A DNA stretch of 64,000 nt from Acanthornis magna (GCA_036785705.1 JAWUZG010000159.1:3720001-3784000); one strand, 5' to 3'; positions 1 through 11,800 are shown, numbered from the stretch's first letter. Notes: generated by a model from the sequence alone, not told the origin. Made by a program: numbers and translations.

Positions 1-2183
1 CAGAGCTGTGGCAGGTAAGTAGGGAAGAAACTGTTTGAAAAATTAAGTTTATTGCGAGGTGTGCTGTACTTTGCTCTCCCTGCTCAGTAGTAGCTTAGAA
101 ATGTGCTGGATAGGCCAAGGGAGGAGGGAGAGCTCCTGTAAGAAGAGAGCTCTTGGTTTTTAGTAACATTGGTTTTAAGAGCACAGGCAGCCCTTCACTC
201 GATATAATTTACTCAGCTTTGAAATGTGCTGTTAGCAGAAAAGCTGGAGGCATCCATCTCCCTCCAGAAGTTCAAATTCACTGAGTTTTAGACTGGGAAG
301 TTGACACATAATTGTCAGCACACTAGCACTTGAGAGTTCTTATGGCAGAACAGTTGCATACTTTTGTTCATTTGTTGGTTTGGGTTTTTTTTTAAATGAT
401 AAGACTGGTAACTCTTTTTGAAGCTGCTCAGAAATTTGACATTTGAAAGTCAGCTGAGGAGGGGTGGCATTTACAGGGCAATACCTGTGTACAAGAGCAG
501 TTCTCTTGTGTGCTAGTGACCTGTAGAGAGAGAAACTGTGGTTCTTTCCTGGCCCTAAAGCTCATGCAGCTCCACCAGAGAGTGAGGGTGAACGTGGAAG
601 AGAATTTGCTGCCCCTTTCCTTGGGTCTCTTTGTACTAAGACTGATCAACCTTTGTTGGAAACATGCCCAAAACTGAAGTTTACCACAGCTGGGATGTTC
701 TATGTGCAAGTCAGTGATGATTTATTGCATCCTTATTTTATCATGCTTGTTCACGCTAGCTTTGCTAGCTCTGTGTCAGGGACAGGTTCCTTCTCTCTTG
801 CCTCTAAGTCTGTGACTTGTATCTCTATCTCAGGGTAGACTGCCTCTCTACCCTGTGTTACAGAAGTCATAATGTCTATTTTTTTTTAACACCTTTGATT
901 GGGTAGTGCATAGTTGTAATGTTCCCTAAATGTTGATATCATTCTTTTTCCAGCAGAAAAATGGAACAGAACAAATAGGATACAATAAGGCACTCTGAAT
1001 TCAGCCTGTTTTTCTTACTTCACAAGTTTATAATTAGAGATATGTTTTCAGGAAACCTTTTAATATATGAGAGATGCATGCATGATAAATACCACCAATT
1101 TCACAATAATTAAGGTTTTATTGGAGGTTTCCCTGTGATCCAAGAAGTTTCCCCACATTTCTGAGATTGTCTAAATTACAAATAATGATACGACTCTGAT
1201 GCAATGATCATTTTAACCATTTTCTTACATTTACAGCTGCTTGTCCATCTGCAGAGAAGAGTCTTAACCTTTGGGGTAAGTGGCAGCTGGGCTGCGTGCA
1301 CAGGGTGATGGCACTTTGAGCAGTGACATTTCCTGGCAGTGTGGCCCCACCTGCCCAGGTGAGTGTGCAGAGCCCTGTGCTTGGGTTTGCAAGGTGGGAG
1401 GGTTCCTTTAAAGACTTCCAATGCTCGTGCCAGGATTTTTGCACAGCAGGGCTTTAGGCAAGAACAGGCCAGCCTGATATGTTAAAATGTGTACAGTGCC
1501 AAGAGGAAAAGGTTTAGGTTTGACCCTAATCTTTAGATTTTGGGAATGCCGTATGAGCAGTCCCATGGCAAGGCTTGCTCCTCAGTATTTGGGGAGGTTT
1601 TTAAGTGACATTTCCCTGTCTATGGAAGTTGCCAGGCTGGTGAATTTGGGAGATGTTTGTTGGAGGGATGAATAGGGAGGACAGCACCTTAAGGGCTGCT
1701 CTGCTGTGCTGATCTGCCTCTCATTTGCCCAGTGCAAAAGCCCTCCCAGTTAGGATATCCCACGGGATGACAACTGGGGGGATTAAAACTGCATTTGAAC
1801 AGCACAGATCAGTCCTCTCCTGCAAATCTGCTGCGGCCAAACCCTGCACTCTCCCCTCTGCCACTGGAGTCCTGGGAATGGTTGTGCCAGAGACCGATGG
1901 GGACAAACCAGAGCTTCATTTTGTGTGGTGTTGTTATTGGATGCCATAGAGCTGTGAGAGAAAGGGAATACATTCTTTAAACCTTGCTTTCAGGAATTCA
2001 GTCATGTTTTCCTCTGTCAGCTGAGAGAAACTTTCCCAGTACAGGTATGGGAGGGCGAGTGACAGCTCTGGGCACACTATGGGGACACCTCGTAGCCACT
2101 GACTGATCTTACTTTGTTCAGCCCCTTCAGAAATAACTTTCCTTTTGAAACATGGTTTATTTCCCTTTTGTTTTCCTGCTCAG
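1..2183. other. Unassigned sequence at left edge; possible exon end and intron
   Basis: No protein family is recognisable on either strand; open frames here are short and without codon structure. The first 14 bases are followed at 15-20 by GTAAGT, a textbook 5' splice donor, so the window may open at the last bases of a plus-strand exon whose intron would run to the acceptor at 2182-2183. In human the gene downstream of CDH4 is TAF4, transcribed toward it, so a TAF4-side transcript would fit the plus orientation. I could not find the conserved TAF4 C-terminal coding sequence, so this stays a guess. Confidence 0.2.
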
Positions 2184-2362
2184 GTTATTTACTGTTATTC
2201 TCTGGAAGCAGCTGCGTTGCACCCTGTTTGCTTTCCTCCTGGGAGTTTCCCTGTTCTGAAGTCAACAGAGGACTTGTACAAACAACACGAGCAGCGTTTG
2301 GGCTGTGATATGGTACCACACTGCTGTGAAAGTGCTGAATAAATGCATAACAAATCTGGCTT
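2184..2362 (+). other. Candidate terminal exon of an unidentified plus-strand transcript
   Basis: A pyrimidine-rich tract of about 30 bases ends in CAG at 2181-2183, a strong 3' splice acceptor. About 155 bases later comes AATAAA (2338-2343), then TG-rich sequence (2370-2390), as expected of a cleavage and polyadenylation site. All three frames of the segment are short and match no family I know, so it would be a 3' UTR exon or the end of a long non-coding RNA. The assignment rests only on signals; they could be a chance combination. Confidence 0.3.
2338..2343 (+). terminator. Candidate polyadenylation signal AATAAA
   Basis: A canonical AATAAA hexamer on the plus strand with TG-rich sequence 25 to 50 bases downstream. 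It would end the candidate exon that starts at 2184. Confidence 0.35.
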
Positions 2363-3670
2363 TTACTGCTCTGTATAAGTGCTGTATGGTTTAACTTGAG
2401 CACTTATGTACTTTTTCAATCCAATAACAAAACTAAGTTGCCAAAAAAAAAGGAAAAAAAGTTGTGAGTGCTTTCTAGTTTGCTGTGATGCATTTGGTGC
2501 TCTAATTTCGAGCAGACACGTTGGAGTGTTGCCCAATTATGGCAGATTGGAATATGAAGAACAATACATCTAATTTCCCAGGAGAGCCAACATGCTGATG
2601 TGTTTAGGCGCAGACTCAGTGAAAATGAAAATCCTCATGTCTGTTGTGTCACTGTTTATCTCTTTTGCTCCACTTTGAGAGGGACAGGAGTAAAATCTGG
2701 GTAAGTTAGAGGTAAGGCCCTTCACCTTGAAGTGGAATTGGTGGGAGTGATCATTTACATTTGAGAAATAAGAGTTCCTTAAAAAATTATATTCTCACTT
2801 TCTATGCAGATGCAGCACTGGTGTGTGATTTGAAGTTGTGGGGAGGTTTTCCTTCATGTAGTAGCTTTTGTTTATCCTTTTTGTTCTCCTGGCGTGGTGT
2901 GAAGGAGACTTTTGCTACATATTCTGACTGGAGTGGTGGGAATATGTTTTGTGTGTATTTGCTTATTCTTGATACAGATATTTCAAGGTCTCCATTTAGA
3001 GCACAGCCCTAAACCAGTTGTGCTGGTGGAGATGGGCACCATTCCCATCCAGCCCTCTCCTCCCCAAACCCAGGGGTGGCCTGTCCCTCCTGCCCCAGCT
3101 CGGCCAGCTCTGCTGCATCTTGATCCCAGAAAAACTCCCCAAAACTTGATTTCGTGATGGAAAAAGGCCCTGTGGGCAGGATGAGGGCAGGAGGAAATGA
3201 GAGACCTGGCCAGCTGAGGTGTGAGGCAGTGCAGGGTGGGTGAGCTGGAAGCTCTGAGCACATTCATCCTGCAGGAATGTGCCTGGGGCTGCCCATAAAT
3301 TTAAAAAATAAATAAACTCCCTAAAAATAGCTAAACCTGGTACCTACACAACACAAAGCAGGTCTGTGTGAGCATCCCCCATCTCCTTGGCAACGGAAGC
3401 AGGCGGGGAGCAGGGAAGGTTGTGTGTGGTGGGTGAGTGTGGTCAGCAGTGAGAGGCCATGGAGAAGGTGAGGAGAGGGCTCATCCCCCCAGTGCCAGCG
3501 TCACATTCCTGAGGTGGCAGCTGCTGTCGTGGAGGATTTGTAGGCTTGGATGGATTTTTCTCAGAGCTTATGAAGTTGCTTTGCAAGTGTGGAGGAAGGT
3601 CAGGAGGTGTGGGATCCCCCAGGCTCCTCCTGGCATGGGCTGCCCCTGCTCCCAGCCCACATAATTTATG
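2363..3670. other. Intergenic stretch, no gene seen
   Basis: No coding exon, RNA gene or known repeat was recognised. The open frames are short and overlap on both strands. Confidence 0.6.
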
Positions 3671-3690
3671 GATATATATATATATGTTAC

Positions 3691-3721
<31 letters not shown>

Positions 3722-3837
3722 CACACATGCACACACATGTAACATCTCTGTATATATATTTGATATATATAGTTGTGTATAAATACACGCATATAAATGC
3801 ATATATTTATAAAAATCTGCTCTATATATATGAAGGA
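3671..3837. repeat. Compound TA/TG/CA microsatellite with inverted repeat
   Basis: Runs of TA alternate with TG and CA dinucleotides. The part from 3684 to 3744 is a near-perfect inverted repeat: ATGTTAC followed by TG then TA repeats on the left, and TA, then CA repeats and GTAACAT on the right. Such a sequence can extrude a cruciform. Imperfect TA-rich sequence continues to about 3837. Confidence 0.9.
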
Positions 3838-4647
3838 TATACATTTTTCGTACCTGCAGCAGGACCAACTCTGTGACCCACCAGCTCTCCTGTGTCCCTG
3901 ATCCTAACAAAAGCTGATTTTGCAGGACTGGGGAGAATCAGTGTCACTCAAAGCTGCTTAGAGGTGTACAAGGGAATAATTTTGTAGTTTTCCAGGAAAG
4001 AGCCTCTTGGGTGTTCCACCCTGCACACGGAAACTGCAATGGGATGCTCCCTCTGAGGATGGGGATGGTAAGGAAAGTTTTCAAGGAAAACTCCTGGGGT
4101 TTTTTCCCCCTTATATCCTGTGAATATTTTGGTTGTAGAATATTTTGTAGCAGGATTTGGAAAGGCAGTGGGGTGAGGAAGTGTGAGAAGCTGAGAGAAA
4201 AAAAGAAATCAAAGTGTTGACAAAGTAGTTCAGCACTCAGCAGGGCTTTAATGGCAGCGAGCAGGGGCAGTGTGGAGCCGGGTGGGGGCGAGGAAAGAGG
4301 TCAGGGCTGAGCTCTCCCTGCCCTGGGGTTGAGGGAGAAGGAAATAATGAGTCCTGGGAAAAATAATATAAAAAGGTGAGAATGGTGGAGGCAGCTGGTC
4401 CTTGTTTTCCCGTGCCTTCACCTGTCAGAGGGGATTAACACCGCCTGCATCCCAAATCTGCCTCAGCTGAGTTCCTGCTGAGGGAGGGCATGGAAACCCG
4501 CAGCAGGGAAACTCTCTGTAATTGCTGTTATTCCATTAGGAAGGAGCCGCATCCGTTTCTCCCTGCGCAGGGAAAGGCTGGAAGAGCCCGCACGGGCGGC
4601 CGGCTCGCCTCGACAGGCGGCAGAGGGTGCTCTGAGCCCGGCTACGG
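3838..4647. other. Intergenic stretch, no gene seen
   Basis: Unique sequence without a recognisable gene. GC content rises toward the minisatellite at 4648. Confidence 0.6.
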
Positions 4648-5384
4648 CTCCATCCCCGATCCGTCCATCCCCGATCCGTCCATCCCCGATCCGTCCATCC
4701 CCGCTCCATCCATCCCCGTCTCCACTCCGTCCATCCCCGATCCGTCCATCCCCGCTCCATCTATCCCCGATCCGTCCATCCCCGATCCGTCCCCGTTCCG
4801 TCCGTCTCTGCTCCATCCGTCCCCGCTCCATCCATTCCTGCTCCGTCCATCCCTGGTCCGTCCCCGCTCTATCCATCCCCGTCCCCGCTCCATCTGTCCC
4901 CGCTCCGTCCCCGCTCCGTCCATCCCCGCTCCGTCCCCGTTCCATCCGTCCCCGCTCCATCCATCCCCGTCCCCGCTCCATCCATCCCTGCTCCATCCAT
5001 CCCTGCTCCGTCCATCCCCGCTCCGTCCCCGCTCTATCCATCCCCGTTCCATCCGTCCCCGCTCCGTCCATCCCTGCTCCATCCATCCCCGTCTCCGCTC
5101 CGTCCGTCCCCGCTCCGTCCATCCCCGCTCCATCCCCTCTCCATCCATCCCCTCTCCATCCATCCCCTCTCCATCCATCCCCGCTCCGTCCATCCCTGAT
5201 CCCTCCCTGGTCCATCCCCGCTCCGTCCATCCCTGATCCCTCCCTGATCCATCCCCGCTCCGTCCATCCCTGATCCCTCCCTGATCCATCCCCGCTCCGT
5301 CCATCCCTGATCCCTCCCTGGTCCGTCCCCGCTCCGTCCATCCCCTCTCCATCCATCCCTGCTCCGTCCCCGCTCCGTCCCCCC
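4648..5384. repeat. Pyrimidine-rich minisatellite (15-bp units, 37-bp higher-order units)
   Basis: About 737 bp of degenerate tandem repeats built from CCATCCCCGATCCGT-like 15-bp units. From 5181 the array changes to a 37-bp unit: the motif CCGCTCCGTCCATCCCTGAT recurs at 5181, 5218, 5255 and 5292, exactly 37 bases apart, and the unit boundary recurs again at 5329. The plus strand is almost purely C/T with CpG in many units; the minus strand is G/A-rich. The array lacks stop codons in several frames on both strands, which creates long spurious reading frames (up to 297 codons). The 37-bp period is not a multiple of three, so no conserved peptide repeat can be under selection there. Confidence 0.95.
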
Positions 5385-6319
5385 GCAGGGAAGCTGCCCT
5401 GCCCAAACCACGGGTCGCGGTGGGGGAAATGCTTTTCTGCTTAGTGCAAAGGATGAATTATTCATTTGCTGACTGCTAAATAATAGAAAGTGGGAAGGGG
5501 AGAAAAGGGGATGTAGCTTGGATGATGTGGCAGGAGAAAAGCCCCCAACCTCCGATTAAAAAAAAAATAAAATTAAAGGAATGAGGAGAGAGCACTGTGT
5601 GCTTCAGTAGGCTTTGATCAGAATGGCCACCCCAGACTATTTATTTATGTATTTAAGCCTTCTTGGAGGGCACAGTCACTGAGTGGAGCAAATGTCTGTG
5701 AGCTACAAGAGCAAAGGCAGGTACAAGCTGAGGGAATTAGTGGAGGTGGGGAAGAAAATGAGACTGCCGATTAGAAACATTTACAAACAGGACAGAGATG
5801 TTCAAAGAGAACTTCTGGTGATGGCAAGATGTAAGAAAATCAGTGTCAAGAAGCACAGTACACACAGAATCAACATTTTAACCACCACCTTCTATTTTCC
5901 CCCCTTCTTTCAAGTGCTGCAATTCCTACAACTTGCAAATGTGTGAGGTTCCACGTGAGATGTGTTTGGAGAGGGTGGAGGTGAGCTGAGCCAGGAGCTG
6001 GGGACGCTGGAGGTAAAAAACCCCAGCTATCCCAGGAATGTGCTTTGGGAGTGAGGGGCTGTGGGAGAGGGTTCTTGTCACCATCAGCCTCACTGCTGCT
6101 TCCTGCCCTTACCCTGAGCCTCACTCCAGCTCGTGGGGCTTCCCAGCTGCCTCAATCCAGCCAGGATGCCTGTGGCCCTTTGCCCCAAATCCCAGTTTGT
6201 GCACCAGTGGGATTCCTCTCCCCTCATCCATCACCGAGGGATGCAGGGATGGAGACAGATGGGTGCGGGGCCAGGCTGTGGGGACAGCAGTGGGGTGACC
6301 CTGCCTCCATCCCATCTGT
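5385..6319. other. Intergenic stretch, no gene seen
   Basis: Unique sequence with no recognised gene. Confidence 0.6.
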
Positions 6320-6370
6320 CCATCCATCCATCCATCCATCCATCCATCCATCCATCCATCCATCCATCCA
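6320..6370. repeat. (CATC)n tetranucleotide microsatellite
   Basis: About 12 to 13 uninterrupted CATC units, followed by a degenerate CACC/CCCG tail to about 6390. It shares the CCATCC core with the minisatellite 1 kb to the left, perhaps by chance. It causes artefactual frames with repeated Ile-His-Pro-Ser or Trp-Met-Asp-Gly. Confidence 0.97.
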
Positions 6371-7791
6371 CCCGCGCACCCACCCACCCGTGCTGCAGGC
6401 AGCAATCAGAGGGGTTGAGCCTGCCCCTTTTCCCATCTCCTTGGGTGCCCAAATCACTTCAAACCTCCAAGATGCTCCCAAAGCCACACTCCGACGTCAC
6501 CCTGTGGCTCAAGGGCTGGCTTGGCCCTGGCTGCCAGCGCTGTCATGTCCCAGCCCCGGCTGCTGCATCGATTCCAGGTCAAACCACCCCACGGGCAGCG
6601 CCGTGCCAGGGAATTGCTGTTTTCTAGGTCGTTAAGTCCTTTGCTTTTTAATTCTTTGCCTCCTGAACACCCCCAAGGTATGTTATAATCACCCCAAAAT
6701 GCAGCCACTAATTGTTTGGTGTCCCTGTGGGGGGAGGAAGAGCAGAGTCACATTAAATCACAATAATCAAGAGCTTCTGGAACAAATGAACTCGAACCTA
6801 GTTGACAGGAGGAAGCCGCGGCGCTGCCTCACGCTCCGCGAAGGGCCGTGCTCAGTCGTAATCTTATTTGTAATCTAATCAATATGTTTACTGAAGGAGA
6901 GAATATCATCAAGTATTACTTTAAGACACTTAGGGGATGTGACACCGTTCACAACTCCAGTGTAAACAGGTTTGTTGGCTGGGTTTGCTGGCAGAGGAGG
7001 CTGTGTGGGGAGCAGGGGATCCCATGTGCTCGGGGTGTCAGGGATCTGCTGTGCCTGAGCCCCTCCTCAGCTCCCCATCCCACCCTCTCCACGAGTGTCC
7101 AGGCCCTTCCCAGGCTTGGGGGCAGGCCATGGTGAACCCTGCCCTGAGCCAAGCCCATGTCTCCTGTCCCATGAGACTTTTTTTTTAGTGTGTGTGCCTT
7201 CAGGAAAGTGTGGAGGTTTTATTAAAACCTTATCACATAACATCCATAACAAACAATTAGGCTCTAATGCACCCAGTGGAGGAGTTTCCACCTTACCCCA
7301 GGCAGTTAGAAGGTGCCTTTCACCCTGAAACATGAGGGTTATACATATAAAAGTGTATAATGTTTCCCTTATAAAATTTTTATCCTGTCTAATGTATCCC
7401 AAAGCTCTTTAAAAACCGAGAGCAGAAACTCTGGAGGTTTGGCCGCCGTTGTGGGGAAGGGATGGCTGCTGAGGTGAAAGCAGCCCCTGCAGAGTGCCAG
7501 CGAGGGGGACACTGTGTCCCACCAGGGCAGAAACATCACCCACGACAGGCATGGGACCATTCCTGTGGATCTTGGCCAGGTGTGCCAAGCTCCTGACGCG
7601 TCTTTTGGGGTCCAGAGCCCATGGCATCCCCCGGACATGCCCCCAGCCCACTGCTGAAAAGCACATTACGTGTGAGCTGAACTGACAAGGAAGCTGTTAG
7701 GAAAAAAAAATGACAGGAAAAATAAATGCTGCCTGTTTAATTATTTAAATGAAGATTTATTTGAAAGCTGTGTTTGCAGCAAACACCCTCC
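6371..7791. other. Intergenic stretch, with an AT-rich block that may be conserved
   Basis: No gene seen. The piece 6855-6955 is AT-rich with homeodomain-like cores (TAATCTAATCAATA) next to a short CpG-rich piece (6815-6845). This composition is common in conserved non-coding elements, but conservation cannot be tested here. Confidence 0.4.
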
Positions 7792-7996
7792 CCCTAACCC
7801 TTTATTTTTTAATCAGTTGGGGTTAGGGTTAGGCTTAGGGTGGAGAGAGTGAAAGAGCCTACAGCTCCAGGAACACTCGGAAAAGGTGTGCCAAGGTGAT
7901 CCTGGCAGGGCCCCAACATTGCTGCTCCTGCTCCTTTCTGGAACTGGAAGCCCACGGTGACGATGTTGGGGTTAGGGTTAATATTAATGTTAGGGT
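7792..7996. repeat. Interstitial telomere-like motifs
   Basis: Three short clusters related to the vertebrate telomere repeat: CCCTAACCC at 7792-7800, GGGGTTAGGGTTAGG plus a variant TTAGGG at 7819-7840, and GGGGTTAGGGTTA with a further TTAGGG at 7967-7996. The first cluster and GGGTTAGGG (7820-7828) are perfect complements across a 19-base loop. The copies are too few to be a telomere remnant with certainty. Confidence 0.65.
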
Positions 7997-8699
7997 CTGG
8001 TGCACTGGAGGGGGAAAAAGAATCCAATAAACTCCCCATTGCTGTTTGATAACATGTTTAATTAAGCAGGTAGGAAAAACCCCTCCATCCACTGCTTCCA
8101 GATGAGACAGCACCAGCATTTCTTCCCAGGCGTGATATCCCCTGCCTGTGGGACAATGCTCCTTGGGATTTCCAGTGGGGCTGGGGGAACCCAGGAGGGC
8201 TTTGGGGTGCAGAGCAGAGAGCTCAAAGAGTTTCTGCCTGTGGAATCCAAGCCTTGCTCATTTTCCCACATGCCCAGAGCTGTTACTGTGGAGAAATGGA
8301 TGCTTCCTTGCCTAGACCAAAGGAAAAATTCACCACATCTCTCTCTCCCTGTCTGCACCTCACAGGGCCAGACCCAGGACTGGGGGAGATCCTGCAGAGG
8401 GCAGAGCTGGCAGTGCCTTGGCGCAATTCCAGCAATTCTTGCGGTGGCTGGGCTGGGCTGGCATCTGCAGGCACAGCTCGGTGCCTCTCCGGCATTGCTG
8501 TGGCTGCAGGGCCTTGGCTCTGGCTTTTGCACCTGTGCGGCCACTGGAAAGCAATCCAGGAAGGGGGAAAGACTGAATGGACCAGTCAAAACATCCTCAA
8601 ATGTGGTTTTCTAAGGTGGCAGGGAGGCTGTGTGCGTGGGCACCTGGGAAAGGAGGCCATGCACACCCTGAGTATCATCTGCGTGTCCTCTGTATTGTT
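7997..8699. other. Intergenic stretch, no gene seen
   Basis: Overlapping open frames on both strands lack any family resemblance; no repeat was recognised. Confidence 0.55.
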
Positions 8700-8868
8700 T
8701 GGGGTGAATTTGGTTAAACTTTGGAACAGGTTCTCCAGGGAAATGGTGGAAGTGTTCAAAAAATGAGTGAATGTGGCACTTCACAACTTGGTTTAGTGGG
8801 CAAGGTGGGGTTTGGTTGGATTTGATGATCTTGGGGGTATTTTCCAAGTTTAATGATTCTGTGAATGC
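8700..8868 (+). mobile_element. CR1 LINE, 5'-truncated 3' end
   Basis: The order of phrases matches the 3' end of avian CR1: a GGAACAGG..CCAGGGAA..GGTGGAAGTGTTCAA block, GTGGCACTTC, GGTTTAGTGGGCA, TTGATGATCTT, TTTTCCAA and an ending close to ATGATTCTGTGA. CR1 copies typically end in a short ATTCTATG-type repeat and lack a poly(A) tail. The copy is diverged and only about 170 bp long, a normal truncated, inactive remnant. Confidence 0.85.
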
Positions 8869-11800
8869 ATCTGCTGCTGCTCTGTGTGGAGCTGGCACAG
8901 GGCTCCTGAGGTGGCTTTTTGTGGGATTTTTGTTATGTTTTTCTTGGAAGTGGCGTGTTTTTTTTCCGAATAACATAAAGAGTGATTTAAAATAGAGCCC
9001 ACTCATCATAGATGACAGGGTGGTTACAAAATCCAGTGTTTCAGGAGTGAAATGCCAACACAACAGCCCGGAGGCACTTGGAAAAGCCAATGGATAAAGG
9101 GTGGGTGGCTGTGCTGGGGCTGGTGCCTGGCACCGACCAGGGCTGGAAGCTGCTTCCCCTGCCAGGGAATGGGGGCAGAGGGCTGGAGGATGGCATTTCT
9201 GGCACGGGGAACGAGTCCAGGTGCCTTTGGCTGCTCAGGGCAGGTGTGTGGGGTGTGTGCTGGGAGCAGAGCAGAAGCACAAGGGGCGGGAGGGTTTCCA
9301 CCAAAGCACTGCAGGGATGCTCCGAGGCCGATGCCCAGCCAGGGCACCCCTGCCAGCTGCCATCCTCCACAAAAATCAAGTAAATGCCTTGGCAGCTCAT
9401 CCCCCTGCACATTTGGCTGTTAGTGCTGCCTGAGCTGTCGGGTGCAAGCCTGGGGGTGCAGGTCCCTTAATTTAAGGGATACTGGAGGGGAAAACACAGG
9501 ACGGGCGTGTTGTTCCAGGGATGTTTCTCCAGAGGCAGGTGGCTCGTTCCCCCACGCTGGCTCAGACATGCTCCACTCCCTTCGAACAGAGTCTGCCACT
9601 GGAACGGGGCCCTCCAACCCCCAGGAATCTGCGAGGAGCTGCTGGCATCCCACGCAAGGCAGAGCTCAGAGCTTGTGTTCCTGCTGCCTGCAAGCAGGGA
9701 GCAGTGTCCCCACGCTGCTTTCTCTGCAAACCTTTGGCTGCTGTGTGGTGGCACTTCCCCATCAGAAACGCTGTCCCTGGATGCTCTGACCACTGTCCCT
9801 CTGTCCCTCTGTCCCTGCCCATCCTCACTGCTGCTCCCACGCCCACGGACTGGGAGGAATCACCCCGAATTCTCCTTTTCGGGAGAGGGCTTTGCTTTCT
9901 TTCTGTTTTTATCAGATAGACTGAGTCACACTGAGATAAATCCTGCAGATATTACAGTCTGTGTGTGCCTGGAAAAGATGTATGTGGATGTTAACATTGC
10001 CAGTTGTCACCATGCTATGAGGGATGTTGTGGAAATAGAAATGGAGAAAATATAATAGATACTTCAGATTTGCAGCCTTAATAGCTTTACAGCACATCTA
10101 ATTATTATATATCTATCACATCAATATACTGCAGCACTCGTGGTATTTTTATTTAGCTCCATCTGGCGTATGATAACACGCTTCTGGTACCAAAACAAGC
10201 ATGAATTGGAAAGGAATTTAATACATAGCTCTGCAGAGAAGTCCCTTAAAACACATCCTAAACCGAGCACGTGTCATGCAAAACCAATACTGCAGTGTGG
10301 ACAGAGAAGGCACTTCTGGGTGGAAAGGAGGGATGTGAGCAATTAAAAGCACACCCAGGCAGGCACTGCTCCAGGTTTGTTGCCTCTCGCCTGCAAATCT
10401 GATGTTGGTGCTGTGTTTGCTGATCTCCCAGTATTTAGTGTGTGCTCCTGGGAGCAGAGGTGTGGATGATTCCAGGTTTTCTTTGGCTTTGAGAGAGATA
10501 AAGGGGTGAAAAGGACAGGCACAGAGGCACTAGAGACTGAGAGATGAGAGGGGAAGGGGCCAGCAAAACACCCTGTGGATGTGGGAACGGTGGGAAGGAG
10601 AAACGCTGAGCCCTGCTCACTGAAGGCTCCTTCGCCAAGACATTTTGTGTGTGGGAATTACTTAATGGCAAAACCAACAAAATAAATTCCCTGCTCGCTT
10701 TCCCTCTGCTCCCCAAGCGAGGGGCAGTGGTGAGTGGATGTGCCAGTGATTGTGGCTCCATTTACTGCAGAGAGAGGAACACTGGAGGACACATTTCAAG
10801 AGGGAGGAAAGGGGCTTTGAGAGAGGAAAAATCCATTCCCCAGCTGTGTGGGGTGAAGGAGGTGATGCACATGCTGCCAGCATCCCTTGCTGGGGGAACC
10901 ACCTGCAGAACCCTGGGATCCACCAGTGCCGAAATCCTCCTTCCTGCTGCTCTTGCAGAGACTCACCTTCGCTCTCCCAGGTGAGCCCTAGAAAATGTAA
11001 TTGTATTGAACAACTGCAGTAATGAACTCCTGGTCTGCAGAGAATCAGTTTATAGCCAGGCTGGCCACCAGCAGGTGTTAAAAACCTGTCTCCACCTGGC
11101 CCCAGGTGTGCTGCTGGTGTGCACTGACCCTGCAGGCTTTGGGGTTGCTGGAATGGCAGCGCTGTGAGCAGGGGCTGTGCCTGTGCCAAGGAGGAGCCAC
11201 GTGAGGATCCCGGGGCTCCATGGTGAAAGGTGGAGGTGACACAGGTGAGTGAAGAGCTCCCCGTTTTGGCATCTGTGAGTTCAAGTGGAATTTTCTAAGG
11301 AAATCTCGTTCTGCCTCACCTCACCTTTAAGGTTGGGAAGGACAATTACATCACAAGCTCCTGTTTGGAACTCACCTGTAGCTCCATGCAGCTGGTCCTG
11401 CACTGGAGGCAGAGGTGTGCCTGACTAACCTGTCCCACAGCAGGTGACAGGGGAGCTGTGCTGTGTTTTCTGCAGGATTACTTTTAATCATATGTTTTCC
11501 CCCAAACAAAGAATTGCCAACTCGGTACTTAGAGATCAATGCATTTTATTTATCATCTCCAGGCAGGCACTGTTTCCTATTAACGTTTTCCACACTTTAC
11601 AGTCTAATTAAGGTCACCCGACCACCAGAATGCTGCAGTGTGTGTTTTAAACTACTGTACCTAATTATTTCTCTTAAAGCTTACATGGAGTGGCCTGTGT
11701 CTGACCAGCAGGTCCCTGCTGCAGGCTGGAGGCTCAGCATTGGCTCCCTCCTGCTCCTGGGCAGGAGTCAGCACGTGGGGATATTGCACGTGTTCTCTGA

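Noticed and set aside
1..2362. TAF4 coding exons at the left edge
   Set aside because: Synteny makes TAF4 a fair neighbour, but I could not find its conserved C-terminal sequence in any frame; the symbol is therefore not assigned.
4463..5406. Long overlapping reading frames on both strands with repeated short peptides (up to 297 codons)
   Set aside because: They arise from the stop-free minisatellite. Several frames on both strands are open at once, and the 37-bp unit is not a multiple of three, so no peptide repeat is conserved.
6045..6635. A 196-codon plus-strand frame over the CATC repeat
   Set aside because: It depends on the microsatellite and has no family resemblance; antisense frames are equally open.
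8062..8614. 170 to 175-codon frames on opposite strands
   Set aside because: Fully overlapping open frames in GC-rich sequence, with no domain, splice structure or codon bias favouring either.
11320..11390. A possible antisense CR1 remnant (AAGGTTGGGAAGGACAATTACATCA)
   Set aside because: The similarity is limited to about 20 bases and lacks the terminal repeat, too little to call.
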